Positions 1 through 6,530 of a stretch of DNA of 11,807 nt are shown in pieces. The translations under genes were made by a program, and so were the position numbers. The stretch's first letter is position 1, and each line of letters starts with the position of its first letter. The notes below the pieces were generated by a model. It saw only the letters and a program-made list of their open reading frames with translations, was not told the origin of the DNA and did not search any database. The stretch covers positions 1-11,807 of the forward strand of contig CAKMKB010000236.1 in NCBI GenBank assembly GCA_927435965.1, given 5' to 3'. This DNA is from 38-11 sp927435965. GTDB taxonomy: Bacteria; Bacillota; Clostridia; Tissierellales; Dethiosulfatibacteraceae.

Positions 1-128
1 AATATCATTGAAACAATAAAAGCAACAATACCTAAAGGCAAATCAACTAAAAATAGCAGTAATGAGATTGGCACAGCAAATCTGCTGAGTTTTAAAAACA
101 AAACATATTTTTCATCAAAGGATATGCT
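1..128 (+). pseudogene. Open frame upstream of the MutS-like ATPase, possible out-of-frame N-terminal part
   Basis: Reading from base 1, this stretch is open in one frame until a TGA at 130-132, giving about 43 residues that end FSSKDML. The MutS-like frame that follows is shifted and is open only from about base 96, because TAA lies at 93-95. MutS-related proteins with this type of ATPase domain usually carry a long N-terminal region, often with membrane helices, so this could be the upstream coding part thrown out of frame. The residues are polar and I cannot match them to the family. Unrelated sequence next to a truncated gene is equally possible. The window edge prevents a decision. Confidence 0.3.
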
Positions 129-914
129 TTGAAATATGTCGAGAAACACCTGGATGATATGAAAACCATTTACGAGACTATAGGTAGGACAGACATGCTG
201 CTATCGGTTGCTGCTCTCAGAACAAACCTACCTGTATACACCACACCAATGTTTGAAGAGGAGTCTGCATTAGAAATCAAGGATGCGGTTTATATTATTC
301 TGAATGACCCAGTGGCCAACTCAATAAGAGTGGATAAAGGTAATGGTGTCATGATAACCGGTTCGAACATGTCAGGAAAGTCCACTTTTTTAAGAACAGT
401 TGCGACAAGTATTATCTTGGCACAAACCATAAGCACTGTGACAGCATCATTTTACAAAGCCAAAGTGCTTGTTCCACTAACATCAATCAGCATTAGCGAT
501 AGCATCGAATCAGGCGAGAGTTATTACCTTGCAGAGGTAAAATCGATTAAACGGATTATTGATTATTCGCAGAACAATAATTCGATTATAGCATTCATTG
601 ATGAGATTTTCAGTGGTACAAACAGAGTAGAGAGAACCGCCGCATCAATTGAAATTCTTGATTATTTGAAACGCAATGATATAACTGCTTTTGTGGCAAC
701 TCATGATTTAGAGATTTCAAGAGAAATATCAGGATATGACAAGTATTATTTCAAAGAGGAAGTCTCTGAGAATGACATCAATTTTGATTATCATCTTTAC
801 GAAGGAATCAGCAATACGTCCAATGCGATAGAAATTCTTAAATTGGTCGGATATCCTGAAGAAATCTATGCTGCAGCAAAGAAAAAAGCGTTGGATATTG
901 CTAAAACTATCTAA
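129..914 (+). CDS. MutS-family ATPase domain protein (C-terminal part, N-terminus missing or out of frame)
   Basis: This encodes the ATPase domain of a MutS-related protein, an ABC-type ATPase. Visible motifs, numbered from the TTG at 129, are a Walker A GSNMSGKST at 78-86, a signature-like SGESYYLAEVKS near 128-139, a Walker B ending FIDE with D158 and E159 followed by FSGTN, and a switch histidine in ATHD (H192). The conserved ends YHLYEG and NAIEILKLVGYP are also present. No mismatch-recognition or connector domain is visible in these 261 residues, so this is not a housekeeping MutS. Such stand-alone MutS-like proteins are mostly uncharacterised, so mismatch repair should not be assumed. 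AAGGA at 118-122 sits about six bases before the TTG and could start translation. Upstream sequence is open in a different frame, which also fits a truncated or frameshifted longer gene. The domain call is firm; gene integrity is not. Confidence 0.85.
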   Translation: MKYVEKHLDDMKTIYETIGRTDMLLSVAALRTNLPVYTTPMFEEESALEIKDAVYIILNDPVANSIRVDKGNGVMITGSNMSGKSTFLRTVATSIILAQTISTVTASFYKAKVLVPLTSISISDSIESGESYYLAEVKSIKRIIDYSQNNNSIIAFIDEIFSGTNRVERTAASIEILDYLKRNDITAFVATHDLEISREISGYDKYYFKEEVSENDINFDYHLYEGISNTSNAIEILKLVGYPEEIYAAAKKKALDIAKTI

Positions 915-936
915 TACATTTGAATGAATCAATTTG

Positions 937-966
937 ATGATGCGCTAAATTGCGCATCATTTTATT
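937..966 (+). terminator. Rho-independent terminator after the MutS-like gene
   Basis: The nine-base arms ATGATGCGC (937-945) and GCGCATCAT (952-960) pair perfectly around a six-base loop. A T-rich tail TTTTATT follows. The hairpin begins 22 bases after the stop codon and separates this gene from the protease gene. Confidence 0.85.
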
Positions 967-1056
967 GTTAATCAACTTTTAAGAATTCCAATACATCATT
1001 TTAATTGATTTGTTATATCATTAATAAAAATCAACAATAATTGCAAGGAGTTACGC

Positions 1057-1890
1057 ATGAAACCGATTCAATATCAAATGAAAGAGTTAATTGTTTATTT
1101 CTCACTAGTCAATCTTTTGTCATGGCTTTGCTGGGCACCTTCATTTTCAGTAGAGTTTAGTCATCTAACACAAACCATTCTATTGAATCTAGGAAACTTT
1201 ATGCCATCTTTACTGGCCATTATTCTTGTGATATCAACCAGAAAAAAAGAGAAGGTATTAGGTATGATATCACGTGTTTTTAAACTAAGATTTTCTATCT
1301 TCTGGTACCTGTTTGCAATCTGTCTGATGCCAGCGATATTAGGGATGGCATACTTAACTACTAACTTTATGATTGGCTTGGAATTTAAATCACTGCTGCT
1401 GCCGATTATTCTACCTAATCTTTGGCCTTTGATACCCCTTGTTGGGTACTTCATAGCTGTTCAGGGACCATTAGGTGAAGAGCTGGGTTGGAGAGGATAC
1501 GCCCTGCCAAAATTGTTTCAGTTATTCAATCCTTTCAAGTCCAGCATGATTTTAGGAATTGTGTGGGCAATTTGGCACTTTCCGAAATTCTTTCTGGACG
1601 GATCCATACAGTTTGAGTTAGCTGATGCATACGGCGTAATGATGGCTTTAGCTGGCTATACGCTCTATACAATTTTATTGACATTAATGATAACTCTTTT
1701 GTTTGTTAAAACAAATGGAAGTGTTTGGGCGGCAATGTTATTCCACGCCATGTCCAATTTCTCTCACGGATTGGTCACAATTCTTCTGGACACCTCAGGG
1801 GCAATCAGTATGCTGGTGTTAATGATTCTGTTAACTTTTGGTATGGTTTTAAAGAATAAAAATTTGTATTTCAAACAATCGGTTGTTTGA
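1057..1890 (+). CDS. CPBP family intramembrane glutamic-type protease (Rce1/Abi-like)
   Basis: This is a 277-residue polytopic membrane protein with about seven hydrophobic segments and the three CPBP (former CAAX/Abi) motifs. Motif 1 is EELGWRGY with E141, E142 and R146. Motif 2 is AIWHFPKF with H174. Motif 3 is LFHAMSNF with H230 and N234. These are the expected catalytic residues, so the enzyme should be active within the membrane. In bacteria the family is linked to peptide or bacteriocin maturation, self-immunity and regulated proteolysis, but the substrate cannot be read from the sequence. The ATG has AAGGAG at 1045-1050, six bases upstream. The Ntn hydrolase ATG lies only 20 bases after the stop, so the two are probably co-transcribed. 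No bacteriocin precursor was found nearby. No convincing promoter is visible in 967-1044. Family call is firm, role unknown. Confidence 0.9.
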   Translation: MKPIQYQMKELIVYFSLVNLLSWLCWAPSFSVEFSHLTQTILLNLGNFMPSLLAIILVISTRKKEKVLGMISRVFKLRFSIFWYLFAICLMPAILGMAYLTTNFMIGLEFKSLLLPIILPNLWPLIPLVGYFIAVQGPLGEELGWRGYALPKLFQLFNPFKSSMILGIVWAIWHFPKFFLDGSIQFELADAYGVMMALAGYTLYTILLTLMITLLFVKTNGSVWAAMLFHAMSNFSHGLVTILLDTSGAISMLVLMILLTFGMVLKNKNLYFKQSVV

Positions 1891-1910
1891 ACACTATAAC
1901 AGGAGAAAGA

Positions 1911-2984
1911 ATGAAAAAAATAGGTTTTCAAACGCCAGGAGTCATCAAGAGAATACTGATAATCACCGGAATTATAGTAGTGTTTGTAATAATTATATTA
2001 CTTACGCTGTTTCCTGATGAAATAAAGACACTTCGATCCATTGAAACTGCGGATGAGCATCCTCTCTACACTATGACTTATCATGGAGATTATGGATTTG
2101 ATGATTTCTTATTGGTAGGAGCTAGAAATGATGAAGACATAGAAAGATTTGTCATTAAGAGGCTGCTTAAAGGAGTAAATATCAATTTAAACATAACATC
2201 TGCAAGCTGTACATCATTTGCTGCTCAAAATCCTGATGGAAATAGAATCTACGGCAGAAATTTTGACTTTGACTATTCTCCAGCATTGCTTATCAAAACA
2301 ACACCTGACGAAGGATATGCCTCCATATCAATGGTAAATCTTGCTTATCTGGGATACGACAGAAATTATTTACCGGAAACCAATTTATTCTCAAGTTTTC
2401 TGACGTTGGCAGCTCCATACTTGCCTTTTGATGGGATGAATGAAAAAGGAGTTGTGATTTCTCTCTTGGCAGTGCCATTTGTTGAACCCCCAGATAGACC
2501 CGATAGAATAACAATAAATACAACGACAGCCATTAGACTCGTTTTGGATAAAGCTGGAAGCGTTGATGAAGCTATGGAGCTGTTAAGAAAATATAACTAT
2601 TATTTCTCCGGTGATGTTGGTTGTCATTATTTAATTGCAGATAGGTCCGGGAAAACAGTTGTGGTTGAATTCTTGGAAGGAAACGTAAAATTCATAGAAG
2701 CAAATGAAGGATATCAAATAGCATCAAATTTTATCATGTATGAAGGACTCAATATTGGTGAAGGCTATTGCGAGTTTACCAGGTACGAAATTGCTAAAGA
2801 GAGACTTTCTAAAACAGGTGGCATAATAGATGATTCGGATGCAATGATGCTACTAGAAGAGGTAGCAATACCAGATAAGACACAGTGGTCAGTTGTCTAT
2901 AATCAGATTACAGGTCAGGTTTTTGTCAGTATGAACATGAGGTATGATCAAGAATATGAGTTCAATATTGAAATGACGGAATAA
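1911..2984 (+). CDS. Membrane-anchored linear amide C-N hydrolase (Ntn hydrolase, choloylglycine hydrolase/acid ceramidase-like)
   Basis: This 357-residue protein has one hydrophobic N-terminal segment (about residues 14-34), then a linker with HGDYGFDDFL, then a cysteine N-terminal-nucleophile hydrolase domain. The probable nucleophile is C100 in SASCTSFAAQ. R116 and D119 in GRNFDFDYSP follow at the same spacing from the cysteine as Arg18 and Asp21 do from Cys2 in bile salt hydrolase. GMNEKGVVIS is another family signature. By analogy with acid ceramidase, NAAA and acyl-coenzyme A:6-APA acyltransferase, the chain would be cleaved before C100, releasing the catalytic part from the anchor. It should cut an amide bond, perhaps of an N-acyl lipid or acylated amino acid; the substrate is unknown. 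The frame extends up to a TTG at 1887 that overlaps the protease stop. I chose the ATG at 1911 because AGGAG at 1901-1905 precedes it and MKK begins a typical anchor. Confidence 0.85.
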   Translation: MKKIGFQTPGVIKRILIITGIIVVFVIIILLTLFPDEIKTLRSIETADEHPLYTMTYHGDYGFDDFLLVGARNDEDIERFVIKRLLKGVNINLNITSASCTSFAAQNPDGNRIYGRNFDFDYSPALLIKTTPDEGYASISMVNLAYLGYDRNYLPETNLFSSFLTLAAPYLPFDGMNEKGVVISLLAVPFVEPPDRPDRITINTTTAIRLVLDKAGSVDEAMELLRKYNYYFSGDVGCHYLIADRSGKTVVVEFLEGNVKFIEANEGYQIASNFIMYEGLNIGEGYCEFTRYEIAKERLSKTGGIIDDSDAMMLLEEVAIPDKTQWSVVYNQITGQVFVSMNMRYDQEYEFNIEMTE

Positions 2985-3025
2985 GTTTAATAAAATATGC
3001 TCATTAAATGTAGATTTTTGTGAAA

Positions 3026-3053
3026 CAAAGCAACAGTAGTAGAGTTCGCTTTG
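3026..3053 (+). other. Weak hairpin in the leader of the small membrane protein gene
   Basis: CAAAGC (3026-3031) can pair with GCTTTG (3048-3053), and the pairing continues as AAC with GTT across one bulged base. The sequence after it is AT-rich and ends in a run of T (3063-3067). It might be a weak terminator for the hydrolase gene or a leader structure just before the ribosome binding site. Confidence 0.3.
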
Positions 3054-3067
3054 ATATAAATATTTTT

Positions 3068-3081
3068 GGAGGTGCATTATT
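3068..3081 (+). promoter_or_regulatory. Strong ribosome binding site followed by candidate ATT start codons
   Basis: GGAGGT at 3068-3073 is the only good ribosome binding site before this gene. Three consecutive in-frame ATT codons follow at 3076, 3079 and 3082, with the middle one six bases after GGAGG. The frame has no ATG, GTG or TTG between the TGA at 3052-3054 and the ATG at 3157, and that ATG has no binding site close to it. Confidence 0.5.
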
Positions 3082-3582
3082 ATTAATAGAATTAAAAAGT
3101 CTAAATTAAGAAGATACATCGAAATCAGACTAGGTAAGGGTACTGACATAGAACAAATGAAAAAAATGTTCAAGAAATCTTTTCAAGCAAAAAGTTTTCG
3201 CGAATTTTGGTGGTATTGGAATCCTGTTTACGGATTTTATTTAAGTGCTTTTATTTTCAAACCGTTAAGAAAAATTATGCCACAAAATATGGCCTTTTTC
3301 TTCACTTTTGCTGTATGCGGGTTGTTCTTACATGATATACCTATTGTGCTATCTGTCTTGTTGCTTGAGGGTGTATTATTACCATTTCCTGGAACAATTT
3401 TTTTCTCTATAGTTGGGTTAATTAACGTTCTAAGTATTCGCTTTAAACTAAAATTTGATAATATAACTACTATGGGACGAGTAGCTATACATTTTGCCAT
3501 GATAATTGGTTCTTTTATAATCGCTCTAGCCATAACCATAGTATTGTTAATGAATTTTAGATACGAACTCACAATTTTCTGA
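3079..3582 (+). CDS. Small polytopic membrane protein of unknown function, probable ATT start
   Basis: I do not recognise a named family. From the first ATG (3157) the product has 141 residues. It has a basic start (KKMFKKSFQAKSF), an aromatic stretch FREFWWYWNPVYGFYL, and three to four hydrophobic segments: about residues 45-65 (AFFFTFAVCGLFLHD), 66-100 and 112-135. The frame stays open upstream and adds about 26 basic and charged residues (RIKKSKLRRYIEIRLGKGTD) that read like genuine protein. These sit directly behind GGAGGT at 3068-3073, so I place the start at ATT 3079. The aromatic WRYWNP-like stretch and the FLHD motif recall membrane acyltransferase-like proteins, but that is only an impression. 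The gene follows the hydrolase by 94 bases and ends before a strong bidirectional terminator, so it may be the last gene of that transcript. A former ATG mutated to ATT is an alternative. Confidence 0.65.
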   Translation: MINRIKKSKLRRYIEIRLGKGTDIEQMKKMFKKSFQAKSFREFWWYWNPVYGFYLSAFIFKPLRKIMPQNMAFFFTFAVCGLFLHDIPIVLSVLLLEGVLLPFPGTIFFSIVGLINVLSIRFKLKFDNITTMGRVAIHFAMIIGSFIIALAITIVLLMNFRYELTIF

Positions 3583-3609
3583 TTGAAATTTTCATTTTAA
3601 GAACTATAA

Positions 3610-3645
3610 AAAAGCTTTCTCCTGAACATTAAAGAGAAAGCTTTT
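3610..3645. terminator. Bidirectional Rho-independent terminator between converging genes
   Basis: Perfect 12-base arms at 3610-3621 and 3634-3645 (AAAAGCTTTCTC and its complement) enclose a 12-base loop. The plus-strand side ends in T4 then ATCTT. On the minus strand the arm runs into a T6 tract. It lies 27 bases after the plus-strand stop and 30 bases beyond the minus-strand DUF2207 stop, so it can end transcription from both sides. Confidence 0.9.
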
Positions 3646-3675
3646 ATCTTAAGTTGAACCCAAGAACCCTATTGA

Positions 3676-5529
3676 TCAGCGGCTACCGACGCCACCGCCA
3701 CCGCCACCACCACCGCCGCCGCCGGAGAAGCCACCACCGCCACCCGATCCGGATGAGGTGCTGCTTAAAGCGGTTGTGATGGAGTTGCTGATGCTAGAGG
3801 TTAGGCTGTCAAAACTATTCTCTAATGAGCGCATAGAATTAGTTGAAGCCATTCCATAATAGTACCAGCCATATCCAAATTGTCGATTTCCTTCAGTCAT
3901 ATCAGGATAAACGACTTGAAGCTGTTTCATAACTTCTTTAGCTACGCCCAAGGTTATGGCGTATACCATGTAGTGTTCCCAGATAATCAATGAGGGTAAT
4001 TCATGCCGCTCCATTTCAGAAAAATGCAGCAGGAATTTCTTGAAGGCCATCCACTTGACATAATCCTCCTCTCCTTTCGGAGAACGCCTGTGAATAGTCA
4101 CTGATGACCCAAAGAGTATTAAAGCTGATACAATCATAAAAATACCGGTTGCTTTTATGCTGGAAAACATTAACAACACAATACCTATAATGAAAAATAA
4201 TGTCCCTGCCAGAACGCCTGTTATAATCCCTCGGTTGTTGCTATCATCAAAAAACTTGTGTTTGAGTGAAGTGTTTTGAAGATACTCAATCCACATGCTC
4301 CAAAATCCCTTGAAACTGGTTGGCTTTTTCTTGGCAAAACTCTCTATCTCATCGAAGGAAACCTGCTTGTTGTCGAGAGATACCTCGTTAAATAGAAAAT
4401 CTAGCAAGGATTTTTCATGGGGTCTAAGATTTTCGGTTTTTTCCAGTCTTGTAGCCATAAAACTTTTGTCCGACTTTCTTCTTCTGAAGAAATCACCAAA
4501 TCTCTTCTCTGGAACAAATTCGTCCAGACGCACATAACCCCTCTGAGCTAAATCAATAACAGTTGCAGTAAAATCAAGAGGTATAGGCTTACCTTTACGG
4601 ATTAAAATACCTAACTCTCCTGGAGAGTAATCCTCGGGCAACTCACGATAGTAGTCTCCTTTAAACTGTGTATCATAAGGCTTGGCAAAACGTCGTCGGA
4701 TGGAGATTGCCATGATAACAGACACTAATAATGAAAAACCTGCAAAAATCCAATCCATACGAGCCAGATTTCTTCTGAAGTTTGCTTGATCTGCTAGTTT
4801 CTGTTCTTCTTTTAATATATCTTGCAGTGAAGATTGTCCAGTTTGGAGACTGTCATTGTCAATGATTTCCGGAGTAAAAGTAACTCGACCTTCTAAAAAA
4901 GTTCTGGGCGGTAGGGTGTTAATCTCCCAGATCACTTCCCTTTCACCTACTAAACTGACATTACCGTCTAAAGGACCATGACCCCAGGCTCTTAGATCCT
5001 CTTTTTTTGAACCTTCAGGTAGAATTAATCTTACACTTACATTGGACTGTGGAATCTCGGTTTCATCACCTATAAACTTATAGTATAGTTCACCTACATC
5101 ATTATGAAGTTTGATTTGATTGTGCACCTTATACGTCAAAAGAAAAGTACGGGTTTGGTTGAATGCATCTATGGACCAGTCCACATGAATGTTATTTGTC
5201 TCAGTTCTGGTGAGATAAGTGCCTACAGGTCCGTAGTCATACCCTGGATTATAGGTATAGTTTACGCCGTTTTCTGACACTACAACATCAGTGATACTGA
5301 CTCCTGGATCCATTCTAAGATTCTGAAAGAAGCCATTGTGCTGACCTTGAAATACAATGGTCCTTTCCTCTTGTATCAGCATTGTTCCATCGTTCAAAAC
5401 CTCTGCTGTGATCGTTACCTCATTGATATCCATGGATTTGGTGGCATAGCCTTCTTTAGAGGTAAATAGCAGCAACACAAAAAATACAAAACCAAATACT
5501 AATAAGTGAGTCTTATTTTTTAAAAACAT
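3676..5529 (-). CDS. DUF2207 domain membrane protein with glycine-rich C-terminus
   Basis: This 617-residue protein starts with a signal peptide or first membrane segment (about residues 8-28, ending GYATKS). An extracytoplasmic DUF2207 domain follows to about residue 230, with family-typical stretches such as NGFFQNLRMDPG and GPLDGNVSLVGEREVIWEI. A membrane helix lies near 258-276 before the basic IRRRFAKP. A long cytoplasmic part contains LPEDYSPGELGILIRKGKP and LTATVIDLAQRG-like sequence (here DFTATVIDLAQRGYVRLDE), and two further helices lie near 430-472. The C-terminus is Ser/Gly-rich, with runs of five and eleven glycines. The family is widespread in Bacillota and Actinomycetota, often beside lemA, and has no settled function; a role at the cell envelope is likely. 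The ATG is preceded by GAGG about eight bases away and lies 12 bases after the lemA stop, so the genes form an operon. Confidence 0.9.
   Translation of the reverse strand: MFLKNKTHLLVFGFVFFVLLLFTSKEGYATKSMDINEVTITAEVLNDGTMLIQEERTIVFQGQHNGFFQNLRMDPGVSITDVVVSENGVNYTYNPGYDYGPVGTYLTRTETNNIHVDWSIDAFNQTRTFLLTYKVHNQIKLHNDVGELYYKFIGDETEIPQSNVSVRLILPEGSKKEDLRAWGHGPLDGNVSLVGEREVIWEINTLPPRTFLEGRVTFTPEIIDNDSLQTGQSSLQDILKEEQKLADQANFRRNLARMDWIFAGFSLLVSVIMAISIRRRFAKPYDTQFKGDYYRELPEDYSPGELGILIRKGKPIPLDFTATVIDLAQRGYVRLDEFVPEKRFGDFFRRRKSDKSFMATRLEKTENLRPHEKSLLDFLFNEVSLDNKQVSFDEIESFAKKKPTSFKGFWSMWIEYLQNTSLKHKFFDDSNNRGIITGVLAGTLFFIIGIVLLMFSSIKATGIFMIVSALILFGSSVTIHRRSPKGEEDYVKWMAFKKFLLHFSEMERHELPSLIIWEHYMVYAITLGVAKEVMKQLQVVYPDMTEGNRQFGYGWYYYGMASTNSMRSLENSFDSLTSSISNSITTALSSTSSGSGGGGGFSGGGGGGGGGGGVGSR
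3685..3750 (-). repeat. GC-rich triplet tract encoding the polyglycine tail
   Basis: Glycine codons (GGT, GGC) fill 3691-3723 (eleven in a row) and 3730-3744 (five in a row), separated by codons for Phe and Ser. This is the most GC-rich stretch of an otherwise AT-rich window. Mixed codons reduce but do not remove the scope for slippage. Similar tails are common in this family. Confidence 0.85.
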
Positions 5530-5541
5530 GCTTTTACCTCA

Positions 5542-6093
5542 TCAGTCAAAATTTACATTGACAGGATTTCGAGCTTCTTTTTCCTCTTCCAAATTAAAAT
5601 AGTCGATTTGCAGAAAGTTAAACATGTTGGCTATCATATTATTTGGGAAAAGTTTGATTTTAGTGTTAAATTTCTGAACTGTGTCATTATAGAATTGTCT
5701 GGAAAAAGCAATCTTGCCTTCCGTGTTGGTCAATTCTTCCTGAAGCTGTCTGAAATTGGCGTCAGCCTTTAACTCGGGATAGCTTTCAGCTACTGCGAAG
5801 AGTGATTTCAGTGTTCCAGTCAATTGACTTTCTGCCTGGGCTTGCTCAGTTACGGTTTGAGCATTGATAGCGTTGGCTCTTGCCTGAGTAATCTTTTCAA
5901 ATGTTTCGCTCTCATGCTTGGCATAACCCTTGACTGTGTTGACCAGATTTGGAATCAAATCATATCTGCGTTTCAACTGGACCTCAATCTGAGACCACGC
6001 ATTAGCGACCCTTTCTTTGAGAGTAATAAGTTGATTATAGGTGAAAAAAAGATAACCTGCTATTGCAATGATTAAAGCGAAAAATAGTGGCAT
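5542..6093 (-). CDS. lemA: LemA family protein
   Basis: This 183-residue protein has the usual LemA length and layout. One N-terminal membrane segment (about residues 2-18) is followed by NQLITLKERVANAWSQIEVQ and the hallmark RRYDLIPNLVNTVKGYAKHE near 42-62. A helical bundle continues to the end and includes AVAESYPELKADANF and IAFSRQFYNDTVQKFNT. LemA proteins are anchored with most of the protein outside the membrane; their molecular role is unclear. AGGAGG at 6099-6104 precedes the ATG. The gene is first in a two-gene operon with the DUF2207 gene and has its own promoter in the divergent region before the sensor kinase. Confidence 0.95.
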   Translation of the reverse strand: MPLFFALIIAIAGYLFFTYNQLITLKERVANAWSQIEVQLKRRYDLIPNLVNTVKGYAKHESETFEKITQARANAINAQTVTEQAQAESQLTGTLKSLFAVAESYPELKADANFRQLQEELTNTEGKIAFSRQFYNDTVQKFNTKIKLFPNNMIANMFNFLQIDYFNLEEEKEARNPVNVNFD

Positions 6094-6127
6094 AATATCC
6101 TCCTGTACTCATATTGAATTACAATAC

Positions 6128-6156
6128 ATTCTATCACTAAACGTTGGAAGGTTCAA
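6128..6156 (-). promoter_or_regulatory. Probable promoter of the lemA-DUF2207 operon
   Basis: On the minus strand, TTGAAC (6156-6151) and TAGAAT (6133-6128) are separated by 17 bases. They match the consensus at four and five of six positions. Transcription would start near 6121, giving a leader of about 27 bases. Confidence 0.6.
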
Positions 6157-6186
6157 TATATAAGCATTAGATGAGATTCAACGTTT
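6139..6186. promoter_or_regulatory. Inverted repeat AAACGTTG / CAACGTTT between divergent promoters
   Basis: AAACGTTG at 6139-6146 is the exact reverse complement of CAACGTTT at 6179-6186, with 32 bases between. The left arm lies in the spacer of the lemA promoter. The right arm abuts and slightly overlaps the -35 box of the kinase promoter. This placement would suit a shared operator, but no binding protein can be named. Confidence 0.35.
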
Positions 6187-6213
6187 GCCCACATTAATCA
6201 AAGCATGTATAAT
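6185..6213 (+). promoter_or_regulatory. Probable promoter of the sensor kinase-regulator genes
   Basis: TTGCCC (6185-6190) and a perfect TATAAT (6208-6213) are separated by 17 bases. Transcription would start near 6220, giving a leader of about 35 bases before the kinase ATG at 6255. Confidence 0.7.
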
Positions 6214-6254
6214 ATTATTGGAACCCAATAACCCTGTTGAAAAGGAGAAATCAG

Positions 6255-6530
6255 ATGTACGGTTCGCTGAGAATGTTATTGTTTTGCAGGTACATGTTTT
6301 TTATTGTACCGGCAATAATTGGGTTAATGATAAATCCTGTGTATCAGTACCCAATATTGATTATGCTTTGGCTGGTGGTCTTAATCAATTCTCAAGTAAG
6401 AATCACATTGCTTAAAAGTCATGCTTTTATCATATCACTCTTTTTTGAGATTGCATTGGCTACCTATCTCAGTATTTCATTCCCGGGTTACTTTTTTGTT
6501 CTTAATGCAAATAAAAACAGAACTGGATAA
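6255..6530 (+). CDS. Membrane-domain fragment of a split sensor histidine kinase
   Basis: From the ATG at 6255, with AAAGGAG at 6241-6247, this frame encodes about 91 residues. There are three hydrophobic segments: RYMFFIVPAIIGLMI, YPILIMLWLVVLI and FIISLFFEIALATYLSISF. It then runs through FPGYFFVL into a short polar tail and stops at 6528-6530. This looks like the start of the multi-helix sensor domain of a LuxR-type (HisKA_3) kinase. The catalytic part follows in the +1 frame, and the two frames overlap. Fusing them by dropping one T from the T6 run at 6492-6497 reads through without a stop. Related kinases usually have five or six helices, so part of the membrane domain also seems to be missing. 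A genuine separate membrane peptide is possible but less likely. The frame also extends upstream to a TTG at 6237, which I reject because it precedes the ribosome binding site. Confidence 0.6.
   Translation: MYGSLRMLLFCRYMFFIVPAIIGLMINPVYQYPILIMLWLVVLINSQVRITLLKSHAFIISLFFEIALATYLSISFPGYFFVLNANKNRTG

Noticed and set aside
1005..1034. TTGATTT / AAATCAA inverted repeat before the CPBP protease gene
   Set aside because: It is short and AT-rich, in a region where such repeats arise easily; no promoter elements with good spacing accompany it.
3237..3572. Minus-strand open frame opposite the small membrane protein
   Set aside because: The plus-strand frame has a strong ribosome binding site and membrane-protein composition; the reverse frame has neither.
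6237..6254. TTG at 6237 as start of the kinase membrane part
   Set aside because: It lies before the AAAGGAG ribosome binding site; the ATG at 6255 has correct spacing.
6489..6505. Programmed ribosomal frameshift in the kinase gene
   Set aside because: A +1 shift would be needed, and the T6 run is not a recognised slippery site of that type; no stimulatory structure or rare-codon pause is evident.
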